NCBI RefSeq assembly: GCF_003352085.1
Contig: NZ_CP025805.1
Location: 62,001 to 126,000, forward strand
Length of the DNA: 64,000 nucleotides
Source: Sulfitobacter sp. SK012
Lineage (GTDB): Bacteria > Pseudomonadota > Alphaproteobacteria > Rhodobacterales > Rhodobacteraceae
Direction: 5' to 3'
Shown here: in pieces, positions 1 through 9,300 of the stretch
Position numbering within the stretch: position 1 is the first letter of the stretch
Layout: the number at the start of each line of letters is the position of its first letter
The notes under the pieces: model-generated
Told to the model about the DNA's origin: nothing
The model's input: the letters and a program-made list of their open reading frames with translations, nothing else
Database searches by the model: none
Position numbers and translations under genes: made by a program

Positions 1-930
1 ATTTGGCAAAAGCGGCCGAAAACCATGCGGATAACGTTTGACGGCGCGCTGGGTGCGGGGGTCACTGCCAAGGACTTGGCGCTGCACTGGATCGGCGAGT
101 TGGGGGCGGACGCCGCACAGGGATTTGCCGTTGAATATTTGGGCGAGGCTGTTGCGGCGCTCAGCATGGAAGGGCGAATGACCCTGTGCAATTTGAGCAT
201 CGAAGGGGGGGCCCGTATGGGCATGGTTGCCCCTGATGCGGTGACATTTGAATATTTGCAAGGACGCCCGTTTGCGCCGCAGAATGACGCATGGGCCGCT
301 GCGGTGGCAGAGTGGCAGGACCTCTATTCGGACGCTGACAGTGCGTTTGACCGCGAAATCACGTTTAATGCAAACCGCATCGCGCCCACAGTAACATGGG
401 GCACATCGCCCGAGGATGCCTTGCCGATCACTGGTGCTGTCCCGTTTCCCGACAACCAAGGGGCTAAGGCTGAAAGTACGCGCGCCTCACTTGATTATAT
501 GGGGCTTGAGGCGGGAATGCCGCTGTCGCGCATTGCGGTGGATCAGGTATTTATCGGTTCCTGCACAAACGGGCGTATCGAGGATTTGCGCATGGCGGCG
601 CAGGTTTTGAAGGGCAGGCAGGCTGTCGTGCCGGGCCTTGTCTCACCGGGTTCAGTGCTTGTGAAGAAGCAGGCCGAAGAGGAGGGGCTGGCGCAGATTT
701 TTGTCTCTGCGGGGCTGGAATGGGCAGGGTCGGGTTGTTCAATGTGTGTGGGGATGAACGGTGATCTGGTTGAGGCTGGAAAACGCTGTGCCTCTTCCAC
801 CAATCGCAATTTCAAAGGCCGTCAGGGCCGTGGTGCGCGCACCCACCTGATGAGCCCTGCAATGGTGGCTGCCGCAGCGGTCACAGGCCATTTGACAGAT
901 GTACGCCCCTTGTTGGAGGGCCGGATATGA
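1..930 (+). CDS. leuC: 3-isopropylmalate dehydratase large subunit, C-terminal part (5' end outside window)
   Basis: The frame is open from base 1, so this is the last 309 residues of a longer aconitase-family protein; the first in-window ATG at 25 is internal. The family isomerises 2- and 3-isopropylmalate in leucine synthesis with a [4Fe-4S] cluster. The cluster ligands are visible: the Cys of SCTNGR (codon 562-564) and the two Cys of GCSMC near 735-750. The stretch MTLCNLSIEGGARMG and the C-terminal RNFKGRQG motif are standard for LeuC. The stop overlaps the leuD start (ATGA), so the two subunits are translationally coupled. The TRAP genes that follow make a side role on a related dicarboxylate possible, but nothing in the visible part departs from LeuC. 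Confidence 0.93.
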   Translation: MWQKRPKTMRITFDGALGAGVTAKDLALHWIGELGADAAQGFAVEYLGEAVAALSMEGRMTLCNLSIEGGARMGMVAPDAVTFEYLQGRPFAPQNDAWAAAVAEWQDLYSDADSAFDREITFNANRIAPTVTWGTSPEDALPITGAVPFPDNQGAKAESTRASLDYMGLEAGMPLSRIAVDQVFIGSCTNGRIEDLRMAAQVLKGRQAVVPGLVSPGSVLVKKQAEEEGLAQIFVSAGLEWAGSGCSMCVGMNGDLVEAGKRCASSTNRNFKGRQGRGARTHLMSPAMVAAAAVTGHLTDVRPLLEGRI

Positions 931-1514
931 GTGGTTGGGAAACACTGAGCGGAACTGCCGTTGCATTGCAGCAGTCCAATATCGACACGGACCAACTTAT
1001 CCCCGCGCGGTTTATGTCCCAGCCCCGCAGTGCGGGCTATGGCGGCTTTTTGCTCCATGATGTGCGCGCTGCACAGGACGGGCATCCGTTAGGGCAACAC
1101 AAGCCAAAGGTGCTGGTGACGGGGCGCAATTTCGGCAGTGGTAGCAGCCGCGAGGCCGCAGTGTATGCGCTGGTGGATTTTGGTATCAAGGCGGTTTTTG
1201 CACCCAGTTTTGGCGATATCTTTATGGGCAACGCTGTAAACAACGGCTTGTTGGCGGCGCAGATTGGTACGGACATTGCGTCAGTTCTGATCGCAGCTTT
1301 GGGAGAGGATGCAGGTGCTGCTCAGGTTGACCTTCGCACGGGGCGCGCCACGATCGCCGGTCAGGACGTGGCTTTTGATCTGGACCCTGTAAGCCGTCAA
1401 AAATTGATAAATGGCTGGGACGACATTGACATGACCCTGCATCACTCGGAACAAATCAAGGCGTTTCGCGCGGCCCGACTGGCTGCGCATTCATGGGCAC
1501 TGCCCGCAACATAA
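927..1514 (+). CDS. leuD: 3-isopropylmalate dehydratase small subunit
   Basis: A 195-residue swivel-domain subunit, normal length for LeuD. The GRNFGSGSSRE motif (about residues 67-77) and the following FGIKAVFAPSF and GNAVNNGLL stretches mark the family; this domain supplies substrate-binding residues to the LeuC active site. It starts inside the leuC stop codon. The next gene begins about 50 bases after its stop with its own ribosome-binding site, so leuCD and the TRAP genes may form one transcript, although a separate promoter in the short gap cannot be excluded. Confidence 0.93.
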   Translation: MSGWETLSGTAVALQQSNIDTDQLIPARFMSQPRSAGYGGFLLHDVRAAQDGHPLGQHKPKVLVTGRNFGSGSSREAAVYALVDFGIKAVFAPSFGDIFMGNAVNNGLLAAQIGTDIASVLIAALGEDAGAAQVDLRTGRATIAGQDVAFDLDPVSRQKLINGWDDIDMTLHHSEQIKAFRAARLAAHSWALPAT

Positions 1515-1563
1515 ATCACCACCAATGGCGCAAAATGCGTCGATCATCAGGGAGAAAGAACAA

Positions 1564-2562
1564 ATGAAACATACAATACTCGGCGGCATCCTCGCCACAA
1601 CTGCACTGGCGGGTACTGCCTATGCCCAAGAAACGCTGACTGCTGTTCATGCCTTTCCTGAATCGCTCATCTATACAAAGAGCTTTTTGGAGTTTGTGGA
1701 TAAGGTGAACACCGCAGGTGAAGGTGTGATTCAGATCGAAGTGCGCGGCGGACCCGAAGCGATCGGCATGTTCCAGCAGCCCGATGCGGTGCGCAGTGGC
1801 GTGGTTGACATGGTATACACACCTGGCAGCTTTTACGCCGGTGCCTTGCCTGAAAAAGACGCGCTTGTGACCTCGAACAAAGTTGCATCCGAAGTCCGCG
1901 AGAACGGCGGAATTGAACTGATCGACCAGATCCACCAGGAAAAAATGGGTGTGAAATATCTTGGCTGGTTCGATTCAGGTGTGTGCTACAATCTTTGGAC
2001 ACGTGACGCCCCAACCCTCGACGATGGCGGCAACCTTGATGTGTCGGGGCTCAAGCTGCGCGGCAATGCCGTCTATAACGCCTTCTTCTCCGACTACCTT
2101 GGCGCGCAGGTGATCGATCTTCCAACCACGGAGGTCTATTCTGCACTCGAACGTGGTGTTGTAGATGCAACGGGTTGGACACAGATCGGCCTGATCGACC
2201 TCAAATGGAACGAGTTCCTGAACTACCGCATCGAGCCATGCTTTTTCTCGACCGATCTGGGCACAATTGTGAACCTCGAAAAGTGGAACAGCCTGTCCGA
2301 AGAAGCGCGTACAATCGTGCAGGACGTGGCGATTGCTCACGAAGCAGAGTCTGCTGAAAAACTGGGTGCTGCGCGAGACGAGGATTTCAAAGCCCTCGAA
2401 GAGGCGGGCATGACAGTGATCACGTTGGAAGGGGATGCTGCCGATGCGTATCTTGGGGCCGCCGTGTCTAACACATGGGACCGCATGAGAGGTCTGATGG
2501 AAGAAAGCCCGCAGGGTGCTGGCAACTATGACAAGCTGATCGAGCTTTTCTATACTAAGTAA
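1564..2562 (+). CDS. TRAP transporter substrate-binding protein, DctP family
   Basis: Periplasmic solute receptor of a tripartite ATP-independent transporter, 332 residues. I place the start at 1564 because an AGGGAG box sits just upstream and the protein then opens with a clean Sec signal peptide (MKHTILGGILATTALAGTAYA, cut before QET). An upstream in-frame ATG at 1525 would add 13 residues before the signal. The body has the usual DctP fold features, including the GGPEAIGMFQQPDAVRSG region and a central GWFDSGVCYNLWTR stretch. TRAP receptors mostly bind carboxylates, but the substrate is not readable. The two permease genes follow after a strong hairpin. Confidence 0.92.
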   Translation: MKHTILGGILATTALAGTAYAQETLTAVHAFPESLIYTKSFLEFVDKVNTAGEGVIQIEVRGGPEAIGMFQQPDAVRSGVVDMVYTPGSFYAGALPEKDALVTSNKVASEVRENGGIELIDQIHQEKMGVKYLGWFDSGVCYNLWTRDAPTLDDGGNLDVSGLKLRGNAVYNAFFSDYLGAQVIDLPTTEVYSALERGVVDATGWTQIGLIDLKWNEFLNYRIEPCFFSTDLGTIVNLEKWNSLSEEARTIVQDVAIAHEAESAEKLGAARDEDFKALEEAGMTVITLEGDAADAYLGAAVSNTWDRMRGLMEESPQGAGNYDKLIELFYTK

Positions 2563-2569
2563 GCCAATT

Positions 2570-2606
2570 GCGCGCCGGAGCATACCCTCCGGCGCGCTTC
2601 TTTTTC
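2570..2606 (+). terminator. Intrinsic terminator or attenuator between receptor and permease genes
   Basis: A perfect 11-bp stem (GCGCGCCGGAG at 2570-2580 pairing with 2587-2597) with a 6-base loop is followed by TTCTTTTT. This is a complete rho-independent signal placed 8 bases after the receptor stop and just before the small permease gene. It would make the receptor transcript more abundant than the permease transcript. Confidence 0.85.
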
Positions 2607-2617
2607 AGGGGGCCATA

Positions 2618-3124
2618 ATGAACGTCATCGGCAGGCTATACCTAGGGACACTATACGCTATGGCCGGGATCGCGGGTGCCATGCTGATCTGGCTGATGAT
2701 TTCGGTCATTACCTCGGTTGTGATGCGTAATTTAGGGCTGCAACCCTTTGCATGGCTTTTCACCTCAAGCGAATATGCAATCCTTTATATGACGATGCTG
2801 GGGGCGCCTTGGCTTGTGCGCGAAAAGGGTCATGTCCATATCGAATTGGTGACTGCGGCGCTGCCACCTGCGGCGCGCCGTGTTGTAAGCCGCAGTGTAG
2901 CTGCCGCATGTGTTGGTGTCTGCGCGTTGCTGGCCTGGAAAGGTGGCGAGTTGATGCTCACCAACATTGTGCGCAACGATCTGGATGTGCGCGCTTATTA
3001 TTTCCCCAAATGGATACTAACGGCGGCCTTTCCCATTAGCTTTGGTCTTATGGCTGTTGAATTCAGCCGCTTTGTTGTTGGCTCCGATCTTATGCACTCA
3101 GGCGAAGCAGGAATTCACGAATAA
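2618..3124 (+). CDS. TRAP transporter small permease, DctQ family
   Basis: A 168-residue membrane protein with four hydrophobic segments (about residues 12-34, 48-66, 88-108 and 130-150) and the conserved VREKGHVHIELV loop of DctQ subunits. In the family this subunit pairs with the large permease in the inner membrane. It follows a GGGGG ribosome-binding box. Its stop overlaps the large permease start by one base (TAATG), so the two are translated together. It reads only by passage through the upstream terminator or from a promoter I cannot identify. Confidence 0.9.
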   Translation: MNVIGRLYLGTLYAMAGIAGAMLIWLMISVITSVVMRNLGLQPFAWLFTSSEYAILYMTMLGAPWLVREKGHVHIELVTAALPPAARRVVSRSVAAACVGVCALLAWKGGELMLTNIVRNDLDVRAYYFPKWILTAAFPISFGLMAVEFSRFVVGSDLMHSGEAGIHE

Positions 3125-4434
3125 TGGAATGGTTTGAAGCGCTTGGTCTGTTGTTGGGGTCTATTCTTGTTCTGATGGCCATCGGGATGCCCGTGGCGCT
3201 GGCCTTTCTGGCGGCCAACATTCTGGGCGCATGGTTGTTCATGGGGGGCGCGAGGGGCGTGACCCTGATGCTCAACAACGGCTTTGGCAGTTTGACGAAT
3301 TTTGCACTGGTGCCGATCCCGCTATTTTTGCTCATGGGGGAGGTATTCTTTCACACCGGTCTGGGTGCGCGGATGTTCAATGCTATCGACAAGCTGTTGG
3401 GCCGTTTGCCCGGCAGGCTCAGCTATGTAACGGTATTGGGCGGTACTGCATTTTCCACGTTGTCCGGATCATCGATGGGATCAACGGCCCTGTTGGGGTC
3501 ATTAATGGTGCCTGAAATGACCACACGGGGTTACAAAAAGAAAATGTCCATTGGTCCGATCCTTGGCACCGGCGGATTGGCGATCATCATCCCGCCCTCT
3601 GCATTGGCGGTGCTGCTTGCAACGCTGGCACGGGTGGATGTCGGCGCGTTGTTGATCGCGGGTATCATTCCCGGTCTGATCCTCGCCTGTTTCTACATCG
3701 CCACAATCTTCATCCAGACCAAGATGGACCCCGACGCAGCACCTGCCTACGATGTTGAGACGCTGAGCCTTGGCTATAAAACGGGTCTGCTCATCAAGGA
3801 CATCCTGCCAATGTTGTCGGTGATGGTTTTGATCGTCTTTGGCATGGTGGGAGGATTGATCACCCCGTCCGAGGCTGCCGCATTCGGCGCGCTTGGGGTG
3901 CTTATCCTTGCTGTCATATTCCGCTGTCTTACGTGGGAAGTGATGAAACGGTCGGTTGTGGGGGCGCTGCGGGTGACGCTGATGGCATATCTCATCGTGT
4001 TTGGCTCTGCCACGTTCAGCCAGCTGTTGGCGTTCTCGGGCGCAAGCTCGGGGCTGATCCGCTGGGCAACCTCCTTTGATCTGGCACCCATCGCGATGCT
4101 GCTTGCGATGTTTACGGTGCTCTTGCTGTTAGGCATGTTTATGGAGCAGATATCCATGATGCTGCTCACTGTGCCGATCTTCTTCCCGCTCGCACTCACG
4201 CTGGGATTTGATCCGATCTGGTTTGCGCTGATCATTCTGCTGGCGCTGGAGATTAGTTTCACCACGCCGCCCTTTGGACTTTTGCTGTTTGTTATGAAGG
4301 GGGTTGCCCCCAAGGACACCACGATGCGCGAGATTTACGGAGCCGCGATCCCGTATATCGGCTGCTCGATGTTACTTGTTTTACTGCTTATCTTATTTCC
4401 GCAATTGGCTTTGTGGCTGCCAGGTTTGGGATAG
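3124..4434 (+). CDS. TRAP transporter large permease, DctM family
   Basis: A 436-residue protein with about twelve membrane segments, the normal size for the DctM subunit, which carries solute in symport with sodium. Family features seen are IGMPVALAFLAAN near the N terminus, FVPIPLFLLMGE-like helix near residue 65, the SGSSMGSTALLG loop and the GLIIPPS-like AIIIPPSALAV helix. It completes the three-gene TRAP set after leuCD. The downstream gene order is broken by insertion sequences from 4463, so anything formerly co-transcribed beyond this gene has been lost. Confidence 0.93.
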   Translation: MEWFEALGLLLGSILVLMAIGMPVALAFLAANILGAWLFMGGARGVTLMLNNGFGSLTNFALVPIPLFLLMGEVFFHTGLGARMFNAIDKLLGRLPGRLSYVTVLGGTAFSTLSGSSMGSTALLGSLMVPEMTTRGYKKKMSIGPILGTGGLAIIIPPSALAVLLATLARVDVGALLIAGIIPGLILACFYIATIFIQTKMDPDAAPAYDVETLSLGYKTGLLIKDILPMLSVMVLIVFGMVGGLITPSEAAAFGALGVLILAVIFRCLTWEVMKRSVVGALRVTLMAYLIVFGSATFSQLLAFSGASSGLIRWATSFDLAPIAMLLAMFTVLLLLGMFMEQISMMLLTVPIFFPLALTLGFDPIWFALIILLALEISFTTPPFGLLLFVMKGVAPKDTTMREIYGAAIPYIGCSMLLVLLLILFPQLALWLPGLG

Positions 4435-4462
4435 CGCGCAATGGTATATTTGTGATGGATAC

Positions 4463-4964
4463 GGCGTTGTTGCACAGATCGTCTCTTCACTGATATCATG
4501 TCGGTTTGTTCAATCCAGGATGTCGTAAATGCCGCATAAGTTCAACGTCGGTCGTCGTGACAAGATCCCAAAACAAAAGCATAGCGTGATCAACTGGCCC
4601 GAGTACAACGAAGGTCTGCGACGGCGCGCTGATCTGGCGGTTTGGATCAGTGAAGATGCACTTAGCTTGTGGTCGGCACAGCGCCGAAAGACGCGTGGTG
4701 GACAGCCGCGCTATTCGGATCTGGCGATTGAGCTTTGCATGACGCTCGGTATGGTGTTCCAACAACCGCTGCGCCAGACGCAAGGATTGATGCGCAGTAT
4801 CGCGGCTTTACTGGGAGTCGAGATTGCGGTGCCTGATTTCTCGACGCTCTCGACGCTCTCGACGCTCTCGCGCCGGGGCAACGGCTTGGTTTTATGCTTT
4901 TGCTCATGCCATTTGCCCTCACCGAAGATCTTCAGGCCAGTACTGTCCACGACCGAATGGATTG
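4463..4964. mobile_element. IS5-family element, left half only, with inverted internal piece
   Basis: The left end GGCGTTGTTGCAC at 4463 recurs as GGCGTTGTTGCG at 6171 ahead of a related remnant, which defines the element border. The plus strand carries the transposase N terminus to about 4885. From there to 4964 the coding sense is on the minus strand, including the catalytic VVDSTGLKIFGEG motif, so this piece is inverted relative to the rest. An IS6-family element begins immediately at 4965 and the right half of the IS5 element is absent. Confidence 0.8.
4529..4964 (+). pseudogene. IS5-family transposase, truncated and internally inverted
   Basis: The first 110 or so residues match an IS5-type transposase (MPHKFNVGRRDKI start, then RGGQPRYSDLAIELCMTLGM and LRQTQGLMRSIAALLGV). 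At the DFSTLS motif a 9-bp unit is present three times in tandem, giving STLSTLSTLS where relatives have one copy. Reading then enters the inverted piece and stops at 4967-4969. The first catalytic Asp region is encoded backwards and the rest is missing, so no active enzyme can be made. Confidence 0.85.
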
Positions 4965-5793
4965 GGTAGTGTCGCAAACTTTCGGAAGACTGTTGCGTTT
5001 TGTAACGCCCCGGTTCAATGGGTGCGCTTTCCAAGTCCAATATCAGGATTGAGACGTTGATCAGTTTCAAAGGTGCGCCTTACCCAAAACCTTTGATCTT
5101 GTACGCTGTCTATTTCTACGTTCGGTTTGGCGTTTCGTATCGCGATCTCGAAGAAATCATGGCTGAGCGTGGCGTGGCAGTGGATCACGCAACGCTCAAT
5201 CGGTGGGTCGAAAAATATGCGGGGGCTATCGCTGATGAGGCCCGTCGTCGGAAGCTGCCAACCGGTCAATCCTGGCGGATGGATGAAACCTATATCAAGG
5301 TCAAAGGCAAATGGACGTAACTCTATAGAGCGGTCGACAAATGCGGCAAAACCCTTGATTTCATGCTATCTGAGCGTCGCGATGAAGCAGTTGCGACCGC
5401 GTTCTTCGCTAAAGCCATCAGCAACAATGGCTGGCCGGACAAGGTCGTCATCGACAAAAGCGGATCGAACGCGGCGGGGCTGTTCAACATGAATTGCCTG
5501 CTGGTTATGAATAACTGGTGCTGGTTGATCGACGTCCTGCAGGTGAAATATCTCAATAATATCATTGAGCAGGACCATAGCTTTATCATAAGAATTACGC
5601 GCCCTATGCAGACATTTAAATCGCTCAATTCAGCGGCAGCCACTCTGGCAGGCATCGAAGTCGTTCACATGATCCGTAAAGGGCAATTTGGCCGATCAGG
5701 ACTGTCCGGCTTCGCGCAGTTCGGCGTGCTCGCGGGATAATTGTATCGAGCTGAAGCCTCAGCTCGCTTCACTCGAAAGCTTGCGACAGAACC
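4965..5793 (+). mobile_element. IS6-family insertion sequence, inactive
   Basis: 829 bp bounded by imperfect inverted ends: GGTAGTGTCGCAAACTTTCG at 4965 and the complement of GGTTCTGTCGCAAGCTTTCG ending at 5793. The same end sequence recurs at 18849, 19618 and 42750. The transposase inside carries a nonsense codon. No 8-bp target duplication is visible (ATGGATTG on the left, TTTATGCC on the right), which fits a rearrangement after insertion. Confidence 0.85.
5018..5740 (+). pseudogene. IS6-family transposase with in-frame nonsense codon
   Basis: The reading frame matches IS6/IS26-type transposases throughout: ILYAVYFYVRFGVSYRDLEE, then MDETYIKVKGKWT with the first catalytic Asp, VVIDKSGSN with the second, and NIIEQDHSF with the Glu. 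It is cut by TAA at 5318-5320, where the relative at 18.8-19.5 kb has TAC (Tyr after KGKWT). The same frame then continues without shift to 5740. A single base change therefore separates it from a full-length protein. The true start may be the TTG at 5057 (ISFKGAPYPK) rather than the ATG at 5018. Confidence 0.9.
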
Positions 5794-5817
5794 TTTATGC
5801 CCGCCGGGCGCACGCTG

Positions 5818-6057
5818 TCATTTTTGGTCATGCCACCATTGCATGCCAACAATCCAAAGGGCGCGCAGATCAAGCATGATCACGGCAAAGCCCAGCGGGA
5901 TCATCCAGAATCCGAGGATTGGCAGAAACCCAAAGACCCCCCCAGCAACAAGTAAAAGACCAATCAATGTTCTGACCCCAGGTGGAACGCGATCTCTGAC
6001 CCATCGGAGCAATTTTGCAAGAGACCTTTGGAAACTCTGCGCTCTGTCTCCAGGCAT
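5818..6057 (-). CDS. Small inner-membrane protein
   Basis: A 79-residue protein with a basic N terminus (residues 1-30), two hydrophobic segments joined by a short turn, and the run FGFLPILGFWMIPLGFAVI. This pattern is common in short conserved membrane proteins of alphaproteobacteria; no function is known to me. I chose the ATG at 6055-6057 because AGGGAG lies 9 bases upstream. The open frame continues back to 6540 through the neighbouring IS5 remnant, but that longer protein would be a chimera. The gene ends 25 bases from the IS6 right end and may be a survivor of a deleted neighbourhood. Confidence 0.6.
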   Translation of the reverse strand: MPGDRAQSFQRSLAKLLRWVRDRVPPGVRTLIGLLLVAGGVFGFLPILGFWMIPLGFAVIMLDLRALWIVGMQWWHDQK

Positions 6058-6170
6058 TGATGGCATCTCCCTGTCTGTTACCGGATCAACACGCACGACT
6101 GATGTGTTATCAAGCGGTGCCTGGCCAGAATTGATCTGGATCATCTCGAAGCGCGTACGGCCTATTATCA

Positions 6171-6390
6171 GGCGTTGTTGCGTGTATACGCCGCGTTCTG
6201 CTAGGGATCTATTTACCTGACCGATTGGACGCTCCTGATGCCGCATAAGTTCAACGCATCGCGTCGGCATAAGTTTGAGAAGAAGCGGTATCGCATTACG
6301 ACCTGGTCCGACGACACCGAAAGCCTGCGACGGCGTGGGGATGTGACGATTTGGTTGAGTCCCGGCAAACAACAGCCCAAACAAACGTAA
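6171..6390 (+). mobile_element. IS5-family remnant, left end and 50-codon transposase start
   Basis: Begins with the same GGCGTTGTTGC end as the element at 4463. An ATG at 6238 opens MPHKFNASRRHKF, continues through SLRRRGDVTIWLS and stops at 6388-6390 after 50 codons. It resembles but is not identical to the copy at 4529, so it is a separate old insertion. It abuts the 3' end of the CHAT gene at 6395 without truncating it. Confidence 0.8.
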
Positions 6391-6394
6391 TCCG

Positions 6395-9300
6395 TTAGTA
6401 TCCGACAAGCTGAAATGGTGCCCACAACGACGGATGGGCGAACTCGTCTCGGCTGGGGTCGGTGATAATGTCTTGCATGGATGCACGAAGGGCTTCAGCG
6501 CGCGACATTGTATGGGTTTCTTCCAGCCTGATGATGGCACCGGTTGTTAAGCGAACAGCGATGTCATCATCAATTGGCCAGTGCGACACCAAAAGTGAAC
6601 CCGCCCCTGCATAAAGAAACGAACGGGCCAGCCCTGAGAGCCCTTCGGATCCTGAATAGTTGCCAGCAGCCGTGTCGCATGCGGATAGAATAACCCAATC
6701 CGCATTCAACTTCAGTTCGGCGGCCTCAGATGCGGTCAACAACCCGTCATCCATTCTGCTTGCGGGTAGACCAACATCATTGCTGTTTGCACCCGCGTTG
6801 CCAAACTGGATTGCACGTGCACCGCCGACAGGTGGGCTGAGGGCCAAAGCAGGCTCCATCACGTCATCAAATGCACCCGCCAACAATCCATGGGTGGCCA
6901 ATAAGACAACACGGGCACGGCCCAACTGTCCGCTTTCGGAGGCTTCAACAAGCGCTGTTTCGTTTGCACGAGCCCCAAGAAGGTAACTTTCCTGCCCTGC
7001 ACCTAGAATTTTTGCGACCGCTTCGACTTCTCTTCGGGTTCCCGGCAAACGTGGGAGATTTCGAACAGCGCCTAGATCAACTTGCCCGCTTCTTGAAACA
7101 AGCATTTCGACGGCAGGAAGCCCCCGATTGTCATTGTCAGGAACACCCGAGAAATTGGGATCTCCGACGCCAAAAAAGGGCGACCGATCATTTTGATCCT
7201 CCTCGGATGTTATCCTTCCCTTCAACATCGACACCGCTGGCAGGACTGACAAGGCGCGTTCGATCCCCAACCAACTTGTGCGCCGAAGCGCTGCAGGGTC
7301 GGAATTGTCGCCTTCGGGTTCCTCCATGACTAACGTGGCAAAGGGCACGTTGAACAAGGGGCCTTGGGGCACGATGATCCATTTCTGTCTATCCGCGAGC
7401 ACTTCGGCAATATCTGCTGCACCAAACAATTCTTGGAAGAATTCATAGGCAAAGGCCCGGTCAAAGGCGGCAACTTGTTTCACTTCCTGCGGCTCTGTTT
7501 CCCCATCAAGGCTAAATGCACCGCGATTGCCGCCCTCCAAATTTGAACGCAATGTGTTGACCATCTGCTCCAACACACCGGTCTTCACGTCTGTTTTGGC
7601 CCAGGCATAGCTGTCCTGCGATATCGCCCAGGCAATCGTTTTCTGGCCCCTTGTGGTTCCGACCGAAAACACGATCAACACTTCATCAGGCCGTAATATC
7701 TCGCGCTGAATGGTTTCTATTGACACTGGGCTCTGACGGATCAATTGAACAATGCTTGGATCAAGTTGGCGCAATTCTTCTAATGCCTCTGCCGCTTCTT
7801 TGCGCTTGGTATACAGAAGGTCACCCCATTTCTGGCGTTGGGCTTCAAAGGCGTCGTCGCCGATAGCGGCACTTCCCTTACTAAGCATTTCCTGAAATCT
7901 GGCTTGGGCAAACTCGGCCTGTTCGGTTGTGGATTCCCACTTTTCATACGGCGCCTGAAGCTTGGCTGTCTCTGCAACACGTCGGCGCGCAGTCGTACGC
8001 ACGGCGGCCATAGATGTTGAATTAACAGCCTTTTGAGCCAGCAAGAATCCTTCCTTAAGCAAGAGTTCCGGCTTGTTCTCGGGCAATGTCGTTGTGCCTG
8101 ATTTAGCAGCGTCATGCAGGCGTGCCACACGTGTGAACAAATCCGATTTGTTGGTATCCTTCACCATGACGTCTGCTAGCCCTGCGTTAATCTCCCGAAG
8201 CAGGGTCAATGCAACATCATAATTATTTCGTTCCCACTCAAACCTAAGAAGGCGCGAATTCATGTAAGTTAGGTATACATCTTCTTCAAAGTTCCCGTTC
8301 TTTACGCGCATAAAGTCAATTGCATCCGTCAATGCGCTGCGGGCACCCGCCTCGTCGCCTTTTGCCACTTTCGTTTTTGACATACTCTCAGCAACGTCAG
8401 CATAAAAACTCATCGGGCCATCCGCATAATACGAAAGCAATGTCACATATTGAAACTCGGCTTCATCATACTGGCCATTTTCAAGAAAATATCCGGCGAG
8501 ACTTCGTCTGGTGTGGTGGTCTTCAAGCTTGGCGTGACCCAACAGATCATCTCCAAGTTCTGCCCTTCTTAGCTGGATGCCTTCTTCGACTGGCAACAGG
8601 TCAATCGTACGTTCCCGAATTTCGATCATTTCACGGTCATCAGGCGACAATCTGCCAAGAGCCTGTCTGTAAGCACTGATGGTCACTGCTTTGTGTCTAC
8701 CAAACACTTCGTTGTATTCATCGATGTGCCCCGAAAAGCGTAGAACATGCAGGAATTCCCGACGTGCATAATTTGCCATTTCGGATTCTTCGCCCAAAAT
8801 GCGATCGATTGTCGCGACGATGTATCGCCCCAACACAAGCGCCTCTGTTTCGAACCCTGCGGCAAACAGATGCGAAAAGAGACTTACACCCTTCCCCAAG
8901 GTGACAGAATTTTCGGGGCCATAAATTCTTTTGCTCAGTCTATAAATTCCGCGTCTTTCGACAGTGTAGTCGAGCCTGGCAAGCACCCGGGCGGCTTCGT
9001 AGTCAATGAGACATTGAAGGCGAAGTTTAAGGAAGTCATCGCCAAGACCGAGGCACAGGTCCCAGTGTTCTCTGGCAGGTACGATCGCGCCCATAAAGTC
9101 GCCTTTTTGAATAAGCTCGCGTGCAAGTGAATTAAGATCGACGATCCGCGCTTTCGTGCGTTTGATAGACGGATTTTCAGACTTGTTTGCATCTGCCGGA
9201 TAACCCACACCTATCTTATAAGTGGAGCTCAGCTTGCCTTGCGCCTTTTCATTGCCCTGTTGCGCAGCAAAGCGATACAAGCGCTCAGCTTCTTCAACAT

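Noticed and set aside
4957..5801. Target-site duplication around the IS6 element
   Set aside because: The flanking 8-mers ATGGATTG and TTTATGCC do not match.
6395..6420. Truncation of the CHAT protein by the adjacent IS5 remnant
   Set aside because: The protein ends with WAPFQLVGY, the normal last strand of CHAT domains, so the gene is complete although the IS lies 4 bases away.
5818..6540. A 240-codon minus-strand frame covering the small membrane protein and the IS5 remnant
   Set aside because: Its first 160 codons run backwards through an IS5 transposase remnant and show no protein-like pattern; an AGGGAG box supports a start at 6057 instead.
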